A stretch of 64,000 nt of DNA from Isoperla grammatica. Its lineage: Eukaryota > Arthropoda > Insecta > Plecoptera > Perlodidae. The translations under genes were made by a program, and so were the position numbers. The notes beneath the pieces are model-generated. The model was given only the letters and a program-made list of their open reading frames with translations. It did not search any database and was not told where the DNA came from. The DNA lies in the NCBI GenBank assembly GCA_945910005.1, contig OX246747.1, forward strand, positions 1,124,947-1,188,946, given 5' to 3'. Shown here in pieces: positions 1 through 12,400 of the stretch; positions within the stretch are counted from its first letter, which is position 1; the number at the start of each line of letters is the position of its first letter.

Positions 1-776
1 CCAACTTGCCGTTCTAGACTCCCTTCTGAACGCCTCGCATCACATTCATTACCAACTTGCCGTTCTAGACTCCCTTCTGAACGCCTCGCATCACATTCAT
101 TACCAACTTGCCGTTCTAGACTCCCTTCTGAACGCCTCGCATCACATTCATGACCAACTTGCCGTTCTAGACTCCCTTCTGAACGCCTCGCATCACATTC
201 ATTACCAACTTGCCGTTCTAGACTCCCTTCTGAACGCCTCGCATCACATTCATTACCAACTTGCCGTTCTAGACTCCCTTCTGAACGCCTCGCATCACAT
301 TCATGACCAACTTGCCGTTCTAGACTCCCTTCTGAACGCCTCGCATCACATTCATGACCAACTTGCCGTTCTAGACTCCCTTCTGAACGCCTCGCTTTAC
401 ATTCATTACCAACTTGCCGTTCTAGAATTCCTTCTGAACGCCTCGCATCACATTCATGACCAACTTGCCGTTCTAGACTCCCTTCTGAACGCCTCGCATC
501 ACATTCATGACCAACTTGCCGTTCTAGACTCCCTTCTGAACGCCTCGCATCACATTCATGACCAACTTGCCGTTCTAGACTCCCTTCTGAACGCCTCGCA
601 TCACATTCATTACCAACTTGCCGTTCTAGACTCCCTTCTGAACGCCTCGCATCACATTCATTACCAACTTGCCGTTCTAGACTCCCTTCTGAACGCCTCG
701 CATCACATTCATTACCAACTTGCCGTTCTAGACTCCCTTCTGAACGCCTCGCATCACATTCATTACCAACTTGCCG
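1..776. repeat. 51-bp minisatellite, about 15 copies, cut by window start
   Basis: A 51-base unit beginning CCAACTTGCCGTTCTAGACT recurs head to tail with very few substitutions (for example TTCATTA versus TTCATGA at the unit end, and CTTTACATT once near 395). It stops at about 778 where the unit runs into unrelated AT-rich sequence. The array begins at base 1, so its true length is unknown. No coding potential is evident. Confidence 0.97.
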
Positions 777-1259
777 TTTCAACCGTGACAACTGAACTCA
801 ACAAATGGAATTTTATTTTACATTATTTTAAGTGTATTATTATCTGTAACTTATCTGTATTATCGTTAACCTGTTCAATGGCGAATTAATTTCGTAGGTA
901 TTATCACAATTCCAAGTTCATAATCGCGTAAGTTTGTATTTTCTATATACATAAACAAATTATATAAATAATTTTAAAATAACAATGTTATGGAATTTAG
1001 GAAGATTTTGGATTTTGAGTATTTTCAAAATTTCAAGGTAAAGTTTTTTGACAAACTAATTAAATATTTTACTTTTTGAAAGATTATCATATTTGTTTGC
1101 AATTTTTAAGTTGAACCCCAAAAAATAAATAATTTATACAATTTCCGAAACATTTAAAAATATCAGTCTTGCCTATTTTTTACACATCTCCATTTTGAAT
1201 CACTTCCAAAAATCATGCCAGCTTGGCGATTCTGAATGGGCGAAGACAATTTTACCCCC
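777..1259. other. AT-rich unique spacer
   Basis: AT-rich single-copy DNA between two minisatellites. I see no open frame with coding character, no RNA gene and no inverted repeat in it. Confidence 0.6.
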
Positions 1260-1867
1260 GGTTTCGGTCGTTACTGAAGGCGATGAAGGCTGTGATTGGC
1301 TCATCGCCTCTTGAACGGTTTCGGTCGTTACTGAAGGCGATGCAAGGCTGTGATTGGCTCACATTTTCTTGTATGGTTATGGTCGTTACTGAAGGCGATG
1401 CAAGGCTGTGATTGGCTCACATTTTCTTGTATGGTTATGGTCGTTACTGATGGCGATGCAAGGCTGTGATTGGCTCATCGCCTCTTGAACGGTTATGGTC
1501 GTTACTGAAGGCGATGCAAGGCTGTGATTGGCTCATCGCCTCTTGTACGGTTTTGGTCGTTACTGATGGCGATGAAGGCTGTGATTGGCTCATCGCCTCT
1601 TGAACGGTTTTGGTCGTTACTGAAGGCGATGCAAGACTGTGATTGGCTCATCGCCTCTTGTACGGTTTTGGTCGTTACTGATGGCGATGAAGGCTGTGAT
1701 TGGCTCATCGCCTCTTGAACGGTTTTGGTCGTTACTGAAGGCGATGCAAGGCTGTGATTGGCTCATCGCCTCTTGAACGGTTTTGGTCGTTACTGAAGGC
1801 GATGAAGGCTGTGATTGGCTCACAGTTTCTTGTACGGTTATGGTCGTTACTGAAGGCGATGAAGGCT
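1260..1867. repeat. 57-58-bp minisatellite, about 10 copies
   Basis: The unit contains GGTCGTTACTGAAGGCGATG and GCTGTGATTGGCTCATCGCC. Copies vary by one base in length (GATGAAGG versus GATGCAAGG) and at scattered positions. Each copy carries GATTGGCTCA, a CCAAT-box sequence in reverse. Open frames of 60-69 codons across the array are by-products of its periodicity. Confidence 0.95.
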
Positions 1868-2159
1868 ATCGCGAGATTGGCATCATAACACCGCGAATAG
1901 CGCAATCCCGCCAAACTGTACCACCAGAGTTCCCATTAAACAGTGAACATTTTCGGAAACTGCACAAAAAAGTCGTTTTCTCTAAAAATTAGTAAATTTA
2001 GTTTGAAATGAAATACATTTTGTACCATTTTTCCATTGTGGGGATAAGAACGTGAGTAATAGGCCAAGCGCGCGTAGCTCGTAGATTGTATCGTAGGCCT
2101 ACATTGTACCACACTAAACAGCTGACAATAATAACACCTATATCGAAGACTTCGTTTGT

Positions 2160-2285
2160 GAAGCCCCCCCTCCCCCCAAATATATCCCTGCGTGCGCCAC
2201 TGAGTCCAGTCGCAGACACCTCAGCGGGTATCGAACCTGGGCTCTCTGGCTCCACCGCATGAGCTGCCGGGGAGCGCCGTGGGTC
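2160..2285 (-). mobile_element. tRNA-derived SINE-like segment
   Basis: On the minus strand there is a tRNA-like block near 2225-2275. It has an A-box-like stretch (CAGCTCATGCGGTGGAGC) followed at normal tRNA spacing by a B-box-like GGTTCGATACC, one base from the Pol III B-box consensus. It continues into CAGTGGCGCACGCAGGGA and a G-rich run, a tail style common in animal short repeats. It does not look like a functional tRNA because the arms do not pair convincingly. I infer a degenerate SINE head; the family is unknown. Confidence 0.4.
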
Positions 2286-2395
2286 GGCGTCGCGACGCTC
2301 GAAGCCCCTTCCGTCTCAGTTCGTCATAATTAGTTGGGTGTTCGTCCGCCGGAGCGCTTGACGTGGTTGGGTCACCACCTTCCTATATTGGATTC

Positions 2396-2540
2396 CACCC
2401 CGCTCGACCTACCCGCCGCCCTTGAGGCTGTTTGTCCACCCACCCCGCCCCGCTCGACCTACCCGCCGCCCTTGAGGCTGTTTGTCCACCCACCCCGCCC
2501 CGCTCGACCTACCCGCCGCCCTTGAGGCTGTTTGTCCACC
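2396..2540. repeat. 47-bp minisatellite, 3 copies
   Basis: Three near-identical C-rich copies of a unit containing CGCTCGACCTACCCGCCGCC and CTTGAGGCTGTTTGTCCACC sit head to tail. They are followed by unique sequence from about 2545. Confidence 0.9.
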
Positions 2541-3298
2541 CACCCCTTCCCTCCCTCCCTCATAGGTATGACAGTCTTCAAACATTAGTTATGGTTGTTT
2601 GGTGTCGATGCATTGCGCCTACACTATTGATTATTGATGTTTAACGACGTGCTCGACAACTAGGTGATATGACGTGGGGCAGTGTTTGGAGGAAGGGATC
2701 AAGTAGGACGTAAAGGGGAGGACTTTGACTGCCTTTCGTCTGGCTTCTCCCCTTCGCCCTATACCAGAAGCATACGCTTCCGCCAGCACAGCTCTCGGGC
2801 ACACAGACCTACCCCAGGCCGGCGACGTCCACAACCAATACAAACTAATAATAAACCAGGCGTAATGTTCGCTTTGTTCCCGAATCTGATCTAATAAGTA
2901 ATAGATGGAAGCATCTCTCTGACTCCGCTGCGGCGCTGCAGTCTGCGATATTGCAGCGCGCTCTCTTTCCAAACAACACTAGCGACAATAACACCGCCTA
3001 CTAACTAATTGAATGTCTTTTGTTGTCGGACAATGGCGTCGCCGTCAAAGAGCTTATTAAACGACGCGCACAAAGACATGCAATGCACTCGTCGATCGGT
3101 TCGCGCTTCATATCTTTCTAGTCTGACGTCTGTATCGCCGTCTGTTGTTCTCAATATTGTTCCCGTGAGTACAATGGTACAATGCAGGTAGATCCACTGT
3201 GTGAGGTTTGTTAGTGTGGCAGCATCTACAGTTGGTACGTCTCAGCTCAAAACACACGCCGGCAAAATGCGAACTAAAAGAAGTCAGAAGCCCTACTG
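2541..3298. other. unique spacer, no gene recognised
   Basis: Mixed-composition single-copy DNA. Open frames up to 113 codons exist on the minus strand (2631-2972), but they have no recognisable domain and no supporting splice or promoter context, so I do not call a gene. Confidence 0.5.
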
Positions 3299-3445
3299 TA
3301 TAGGGCACTATATAGCAACACCGAACAACACTTTTTGTTTTGTTTTCCAAATCAGACGAAATTATTTTTTGGACAGCTTGTTGTTTGTCCATCGATTCAA
3401 TTCATTTGTTTCATTGTTGTCTTTTAGTGTTGCTAGTGCCCTATA
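3299..3445. mobile_element. candidate MITE, 147 bp
   Basis: The 12-base ends TATAGGGCACTA (3299-3310) and TAGTGCCCTATA (3434-3445) are perfect inverted repeats. After a 4-base TATA insertion on the left, pairing resumes with GCAACAC (3315-3321) against GTGTTGC (3427-3433). The AT-rich interior has no coding capacity. Size and symmetry fit a miniature inverted-repeat transposable element. A TA target duplication could be hidden in the terminal TATA, but this is not demonstrable from one copy. Confidence 0.5.
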
Positions 3446-3922
3446 GATAGACCATTAAAAACGGCTATCTTAGTAGATTCCTATTACTAAGCTCCTCTAA
3501 GGTCCGAACCGAATTCACCAAACTATTTAATCGTCTGATTTACTAAACTCGGATTGGTTATCATGGTTTCAACGTATACAAATAGCACAGTGGCTTCTAC
3601 CGGGCGTCATTTTTGATCTCCGATTTACAGCAACTCGTGAACTTGGTCCTTTAACTTCATGTGCCAAAAGGTTAATAATCAACAATGACGTTGTCTGCAT
3701 CAATGCACCTCCAACTGTCTAACATTTTGTAAACTTATTTTTTAATTGTTGTGTATTGTTATTCTTTAAGATACGAATAATGAGAATCATACATTAAGCG
3801 TCCTAGATAACATTTTTAAGATCGACTGTTAAATCCATGATCAGAAGACGGTTTATATTTCTAGGCTCATTTATCATGGTAGCTTTTTAAATAAGAATGT
3901 TTTATTTTCCTTTAGTAATAAT
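3446..3922. other. AT-rich unique spacer
   Basis: Single-copy AT-rich DNA before the 83-bp array. Nothing coding or structured was recognised. Confidence 0.5.
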
Positions 3923-6145
3923 AGACACATCTTCGGCTGACTTTGACATGACGTAAGTACCCATGCTAATATGCATATCGCCCCCTGAGGAGCCTTCATC
4001 ATAACAGACACATATACGGCTGACTTTGACATGACGTAAGTACCCATGCTAATATGCATATCGCCCCCTGAGGAGCCTTCATCATAATAGACACATATAC
4101 GGCTGACTTTGACATGACGTAAGTACCCATGCTAATATGCATATCGCCCTCTGAGGAGCCTTCATCATAATAGACACATCTTCGGCTGACTTTGACATGA
4201 CGTAAGTACCCATGCTAATATTCATATCGCCCCCTGAGGAGCCTTCATCATAATAGACACATATACGGCTGACTTTGACATGACGTAAGTACCCATGCTA
4301 ATATGCATATCGCCCTCTGAGGAGCCTTCATCATAATAGTCACATATACGGCTGACTTTGACATGACTTTAAGTACCCATGCTAATATGCATATCGCCCT
4401 CTGAGGAGCCTTCATCATAATAGACACATATACGGCTGACTTTGACATGACGTAAGTACCCATGCTAATATGCATATCGCCCTCTGAGGAGCCTTCATCA
4501 TAATAGACACATATACGGCTGACTTTGACATGACGTAAGTACCCATGCTAATATGCATATCGCCCTCTGAGGAGCCTTCATCATAATAGACACATATACG
4601 GCTGACTTTGACATGACGTAAGTACCCATGCTAATATGCATATCGCCCCCTGAGGAGCCTTCATCATAATAGACACATATACGGCTGACTTTGACATGAC
4701 GTAAGTACCCATGCTAATATGCATATCGCCCTCTGAGGAGCCTTCATCATAATAGACACATATACGGCTGACTTTGACATGACGTAAGTACCCATGCTAA
4801 TATGCATATCGCCCTCTGAGGAGCCTTCATCATAATAGACACATATACGGCTGACTTTGACATGACGTAAGTACCCATGCTAATATGCATATCGCCCTCT
4901 GAGGAGCCTTCATCATAATAGACACATATACGGCTGACTTTGACATGACGTAAGTACCCATGCTAATATGCATATCGCCCCCTGAGGAGCCTTCATCATA
5001 ATAGACACATATACGGCTGACTTTGACATGACGTAAGTACCCATGCTAATATGCATATCGCCCTCTGAGGAGCCTTCATCATAATAGACACATATACGGC
5101 TGACTTTGACATGACGTAAGTACCCATGCTAATATGCATATCGCCCTCTGAGGAGCCTTCATCATAATAGACACATCTTCGGCTGACTTTGACATGACGT
5201 AAGTACCCATGCTAATATGCATATCGCCCTCTGAGGAGCCTTCATCATAATAGACACATATACGGCTGACTTTGACATGACGTAAGTACCCATGCTAATA
5301 TGCATATCGCCCCCTGAGGAGCCTTCATCATAATAGTCACATATACGGCTGACTTTGACATGACGTAAGTACCCATGCTAATATGCATATCGCCCTCTGA
5401 GGAGCCTTCATCATAATAGACACATATACGGCTGACTTTGACATGACGTAAGTACCCATGCTAATATGCATATCGCCCTCTGAGGAGCCTTCATCATAAT
5501 AGACACATATACGGCTGACTTTGACATGACGTAAGTACCAATGCTAATATGCATATCGCCCTCTGAGGAGCCTTCATCATAATAGACACATATACGGCTG
5601 ACTTTGACATGACGTAAGTACCCATGCTAATATGCATATCGCCCTCTGAGGAGCCTTCATCATAATAGACACATATACGGCTGACTTTGACATGACGTAA
5701 GTACCCATGCTAATATGCATATCGCCCTCTGAGGAGCCTTCATCATAATAGACACATATACGGCTGACTTTGACATGACGTAAGTACCCATGCTAATATG
5801 CATATCGCCCTCTGGGGAGCCTTCATCATAATAGACACATATACGGCTGACTTTGACATGACGTAAGTACCCATGCTTATATGCATATCGCCCTCTGAGG
5901 AGCCTTCATCATAATAGACACATATACGGCTGACTTTGACATGACGTAAGTACCCATGCTAATATGCATATCGCCCTCTGAGGAGCCTCCATCATAATAG
6001 ACACATATACGGCTGACTTTGACATGATGTAAGTACCCATGCTAATATGCATATCGCCCTCTGAGGAGCCTCCATCATAATAGACACATATACGGCTGAC
6101 TTTGACATGACGTAAGTACCCATGCTAATATGCATATCGCCCCCT
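3923..6145. repeat. 83-bp satellite, about 27 copies
   Basis: The unit holds AGACACATATACGGCTGACT, TTGACATGACGTAAGTACCC and ATGCTAATATGCATATCGCC. Copies differ at a few sites (CATATACGG/CATCTTCGG, CCCCCTGAGG/CCCTCTGAGG). Every unit contains TGACGTAA (bZIP-like), GTAAGTA (a splice-donor match) and the palindrome ATATGCATAT. The array ends abruptly at about 6145 in CGCCCCCTCCCC. Confidence 0.97.
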
Positions 6146-6478
6146 CCCCTTAAAAAGGATAAACCAGAGCCAATTTTCCGGCGTATCCCGCCTCCTCTCT
6201 TCTCGGCGGGAAATTGGAACGTGATCCCTGGATCGACCCCCTCCCCCCCCCCCTACACTCCGCCCCGAGACGCGACGAGGCTGTGATAACAATTTGCGTT
6301 CTGTGAAAGAGAGATGAAGCCAAGAGTGGGAAAAAGATTTTTTTTCTATTTCAGAGATGAAAAGTTGGGATAAGATGGATATGTAGATTTTTTTCTTCGT
6401 TCTCGCACCTTTAGTGGATGATCCCTTTCATTGGTTATAATGGTGTCGACGCGCTCAGTTACGATACTTGCATATCTA
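6146..6478. other. unique spacer with a C-rich tract
   Basis: Single-copy sequence between two large arrays. It includes a C-rich stretch (6237-6253) and a purine-rich stretch after 6300. No gene was seen. Confidence 0.5.
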
Positions 6479-9400
6479 CTTGCATTGCATACTTAGTCTT
6501 ATATGATGATGATTCTTGCTGCTACGTCTCTACTATTGCAATCACGATGCTTGCATTGCATACTTAGTCTTATATGATGATGATTCTTGTTGCTACGTCT
6601 CTACTATTGCAATCACGATGCTTGCATTGCATACTTAGTCTTATATGATGATGATTCTTGTTGCTACGTCTCTACTATTGCAATCACGATGCTTGCATTG
6701 CATACTTAGTCTTATATGATGATGATTCTTGTTGCTACGTCTCTACTATTGCAATCACGATGCTTGCATTGCATACTTAGTCTTATATGATGATGATTCT
6801 TGTTGCTACGTCTCTACTATTGCAATCACGATGCTTGCATTGCATACTTAGTCTTATATGATGATGATTCTTGTTGCTACGTCTCTACTATTGCAATCAC
6901 GATGCTTGCATTGCATACTTAGTCTTATATGATGATGATTCTTGCTGCTACGTCTCTACTATTGCAATCACGATGCTTGCATTGCATACTTAGTCTTATA
7001 TGATGATGATTCTTGTTGCTACGTCTCTACTATTGCAATCACGATGCTTGCATTGCATACTTAGTCTTATATGATGATGATTCTTGCTGCTACGTCTCTA
7101 CTATTGCAATCACGATGCTTGCATTGCATACTTAGTCTTATATGATGATGATTCTTGTTGCTACGTCTCTACTATTGCAATCACGATGCTTGCATTGCAT
7201 ACTTAGTCTTATATGATGATGATTCTTGTTGCTACGTCTCTACTATTGCAATCACGATGCTAGCATTGCATACTTAGTCTTATATGATGATGATTCTTGT
7301 TGCTACGTCTCTACTATTGCAATCACGATGCTAGCATTGCATACTTAGTCTTATATGATGATGATTCTTGCTGCTACGTCTCTACTATTGCAATCACGAT
7401 GCTAGCATTGCATACTTAGTCTTATATGATGATGATTCTTGTTGCTACGTCTCTACTATTGCAATCACGATGCTTGCATTGCATACTTAGTCTTATATGA
7501 TGATGATTCTTGCTGCTACGTCTCTACTATTGCAATCACGATGCTAGCATTGCATACTTAGTCTTATATGATGATGATTCTTGCTGCTACGTCTCTACTA
7601 TTGCAATCACGATGCTTGCATTGCATACTTAGTCTTATATGATGATGATTCTTGTTGCTACGTCTCTACTATTGCAATCACGATGCTTGCATTGCATACT
7701 TAGTCTTATATGATGATGATTCTTGTTGCTACGTCTCTACTATTGCAATCACGATGCTAGCATTGCATACTTAGTCTTATATGATGATGATTCTTGTTGC
7801 TACGTCTCTACTATTGCAATCACGATGCTAGCATTGCATACTTAGTCTTATATGATGATGATTCTTGCTGCTACGTCTCTACTATTGCAATCACGATGCT
7901 AGCATTGCATACTTAGTCTTATATGATGATGATTCTTGTTGCTACGTCTCTACTATTGCAATCACGATGCTAGCATTGCATACTTAGTCTTATATGATGA
8001 TGATTCTTGTTGCTACGTCTCTACTATTGCAATCACGATGCTTGCATTGCATACTTAGTCTTATATGATGATGATTCTTGCTGCTACGTCTCTACTATTG
8101 CAATCACGATGCTAGCATTGCATACTTAGTCTTATATGATGATGATTCTTGCTGCTACGTCTCTACTATTGCAATCACGATGCTTGCATTGCATACTTAG
8201 TCTTATATGATGATGATTCTTGCTGCTACGTCTCTACTATTGCAATCACGATGCTAGCATTGCATACTTAGTCTTATATGATGATGATTCTTGTTGCTAC
8301 GTCTCTACTATTGCAATCACGATGCTTGCATTGCATACTTAGTCTTATATGATGATGATTCTTGCTGCTACGTCTCTACTATTGCAATCACGATGCTTGC
8401 ATTGCATACTTAGTCTTATATGATGATGATTCTTGTTGCTACGTCTCTACTATTGCAATCACGATGCTAGCATTGCATACTTAGTCTTATATGATGATGA
8501 TTCTTGCTGCTACGTCTCTACTATTGCAATCACGATGCTTGCATTGCATACTTAGTCTTATATGATGATGATTCTTGTTGCTACGTCTCTACTATTGCAA
8601 TCACGATGCTTGCATTGCATACTTAGTCTTATATGATGATGATTCTTGCTGCTACGTCTCTACTATTGCAATCACGATGCTTGCATTGCATACTTAGTCT
8701 TATATGATGATGATTCTTGTTGCTACGTCTCTACTATTGCAATCACGATGCTTGCATTGCATACTTAGTCTTATATGATGATGATTCTTGCTGCTACGTC
8801 TCTACTATTGCAATCACGATGCTTGCATTGCATACTTAGTCTTATATGATGATGATTCTTGTTGCTACGTCTCTACTATTGCAATCACGATGCTTGCATT
8901 GCATACTTAGTCTTATATGATGATGATTCTTGCTGCTACGTCTCTACTATTGCAATCACGATGCTAGCATTGCATACTTAGTCTTATATGATGATGATTC
9001 TTGCTGCTACGTCTCTACTATTGCAATCACGATGCTAGCATTGCATACTTAGTCTTATATGATGATGATTCTTGTTGCTACGTCTCTACTATTGCAATCA
9101 CGATGCTTGCATTGCATACTTAGTCTTATATGATGATGATTCTTGTTGCTACGTCTCTACTATTGCAATCACGATGCTAGCATTGCATACTTAGTCTTAT
9201 ATGATGATGATTCTTGCTGCTACGTCTCTACTATTGCAATCACGATGCTTGCATTGCATACTTAGTCTTATATGATGATGATTCTTGTTGCTACGTCTCT
9301 ACTATTGCAATCACGATGCTTGCATTGCATACTTAGTCTTATATGATGATGATTCTTGTTGCTACGTCTCTACTATTGCAATCACGATGCTTGCATTGCA

Positions 9401-12400
9401 TACTTAGTCTTATATGATGATGATTCTTGCTGCTACGTCTCTACTATTGCAATCACGATGCTAGCATTGCATACTTAGTCTTATATGATGATGATTCTTG
9501 TTGCTACGTCTCTACTATTGCAATCACGATGCTTGCATTGCATACTTAGTCTTATATGATGATGATTCTTGCTGCTACGTCTCTACTATTGCAATCACGA
9601 TGCTTGCATTGCATACTTAGTCTAATATGATGATGATTCTTGTTGCTACGTCTCTACTATTGCAATCACGATGCTAGCATTGCATACTTAGTCTAATATG
9701 ATGATGATTCTTGCTGCTACGTCTCTACTATTGCAATCACGATGCTTGCATTGCATACTTAGTCTTATATGATGATGATTCTTGTTGCTACGTCTCTACT
9801 ATTGCAATCACGATGCTAGCATTGCATACTTAGTCTTATATGATGATGATTCTTGCTGCTACGTCTCTACTATTGCAATCACGATGCTAGCATTGCATAC
9901 TTAGTCTTATATGATGATGATTCTTGCTGCTACGTCTCTACTATTGCAATCACGATGCTTGCATTGCATACTTAGTCTTATATGATGATGATTCTTGCTG
10001 CTACGTCTCTACTATTGCAATCACGATGCTAGCATTGCATACTTAGTCTTATATGATGATGATTCTTGTTGCTACGTCTCTACTATTGCAATCACGATGC
10101 TTGCATTGCATACTTAGTCTAATATGATGATGATTCTTGTTGCTACGTCTCTACTATTGCAATCACGATGCTTGCATTGCATACTTAGTCTTATATGATG
10201 ATGATTCTTGTTGCTACGTCTCTACTATTGCAATCACGATGCTTGCATTGCATACTTAGTCTAATATGATGATGATTCTTGTTGCTACGTCTCTACTATT
10301 GCAATCACGATGCTTGCATTGCATACTTAGTCTTATATGATGATGATTCTTGCTGCTACGTCTCTACTATTGCAATCACGATGCTTGCATTGCATACTTA
10401 GTCTAATATGATGATGATTCTTGTTGCTACGTCTCTACTATTGCAATCACGATGCTAGCATTGCATACTTAGTCTTATATGATGATGATTCTTGTTGCTA
10501 CGTCTCTACTATTGCAATCACGATGCTTGCATTGCATACTTAGTCTTATATGATGATGATTCTTGTTGCTACGTCTCTACTATTGCAATCACGATGCTTG
10601 CATTGCATACTTAGTCTTATATGATGATGATTCTTGTTGCTACGTCTCTACTATTGCAATCACGATGCTTGCATTGCATACTTAGTCTCATATGATGATG
10701 ATTCTTGCTGCTACGTCTCTACTATTGCAATCACGATGCTAGCATTGCATACTTAGTCTTATATGATGATGATTCTTGTTGCTACGTCTCTACTATTGCA
10801 ATCACGATGCTAGCATTGCATACTTAGTCTTATATGATGATGATTCTTGTTGCTACGTCTCTACTATTGCAATCACGATGCTTGCATTGCATACTTAGTC
10901 TTATATGATGATGATTCTTGTTGCTACGTCTCTACTATTGCAATCACGATGCTTGCATTGCATACTTAGTCTTATATGATGATGATTCTTGTTGCTACGT
11001 CTCTACTATTGCAATCACGATGCTTGCATTGCATACTTAGTCTTATATGATGATGATTCTTGTTGCTACGTCTCTACTATTGCAATCACGATGCTTGCAT
11101 TGCATACTTAGTCTTATATGATGATGATTCTTGCTGCTACGTCTCTACTATTGCAATCACGATGCTAGCATTGCATACTTAGTCTTATATGATGATGATT
11201 CTTGTTGCTACGTCTCTACTATTGCAATCACGATGCTAGCATTGCATACTTAGTCTTATATGATGATGATTCTTGTTGCTACGTCTCTACTATTGCAATC
11301 ACGATGCTTGCATTGCATACTTAATCTTATATGATGATGATTCTTGTTGCTACGTCTCTACTATTGCAATCACGATGCTTGCATTGCATACTTAGTCTTA
11401 TATGATGATGATTCTTGTTGCTATGTCTCTACTATTGCAATCACGATGCTTGCATTGCATACTTAGTCTTATATGATGATGATTCTTGCTGCTACGTCTC
11501 TACTATTGCAATCACGATGCTAGCATTGCATACTTAGTCTTATATGATGATGATTCTTGCTGCTACGTCTCTACTATTGCAATCACGATGCTTGCATTGC
11601 ATACTTAGTCTTATATGATGATGATTCTTGTTGCTACGTCTCTACTATTGCAATCACGATGCTTGCATTGCATACTTAGTCTTATATGATGATGATTCTT
11701 GTTGCTATGTCTCTACTATTGCAATCACGATGCTAGCATTGCATACTTAGTCTTATATGATGATGATTCTTGTTGCTACGTCTCTACTATTGCAATCACG
11801 ATGCTAGCATTGCATACTTAGTCTAATATGATGATGATTCTTGTTGCTACGTCTCTACTATTGCAATCACGATGCTAGCATTGCATACTTAGTCTTATAT
11901 GATGATGATTCTTGTTGCTACGTCTCTACTATTGCAATCACGATGCTTGCATTGCATACTTAGTCTTATATGATGATGATTCTTGCTGCTACGTCTCTAC
12001 TATTGCAATCACGATGCTTGCATTGCATACTTAGTCTTATATGATGATGATTCTTGCTGCTACGTCTCTACTATTGCAATCACGATGCTTGCATTGCATA
12101 CTTAGTCTTATATGATGATGATTCTTGTTGCTACGTCTCTACTATTGCAATCACGATGCTTGCATTGCATACTTAGTCTTATATGATGATGATTCTTGTT
12201 GCTACGTCTCTACTATTGCAATCACGATGCTTGCATTGCATACTTAGTCTTATATGATGATGATTCTTGTTGCTACGTCTCTACTATTGCAATCACGATG
12301 CTAGCATTGCATACTTAGTCTTATATGATGATGATTCTTGCTGCTACGTCTCTACTATTGCAATCACGATGCTTGCATTGCATACTTAGTCTTATATGAT

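Noticed and set aside
2225..2275. Functional tRNA gene on the minus strand
   Set aside because: The A- and B-box-like motifs are present, but the acceptor and anticodon arms do not pair; a SINE head is more likely.
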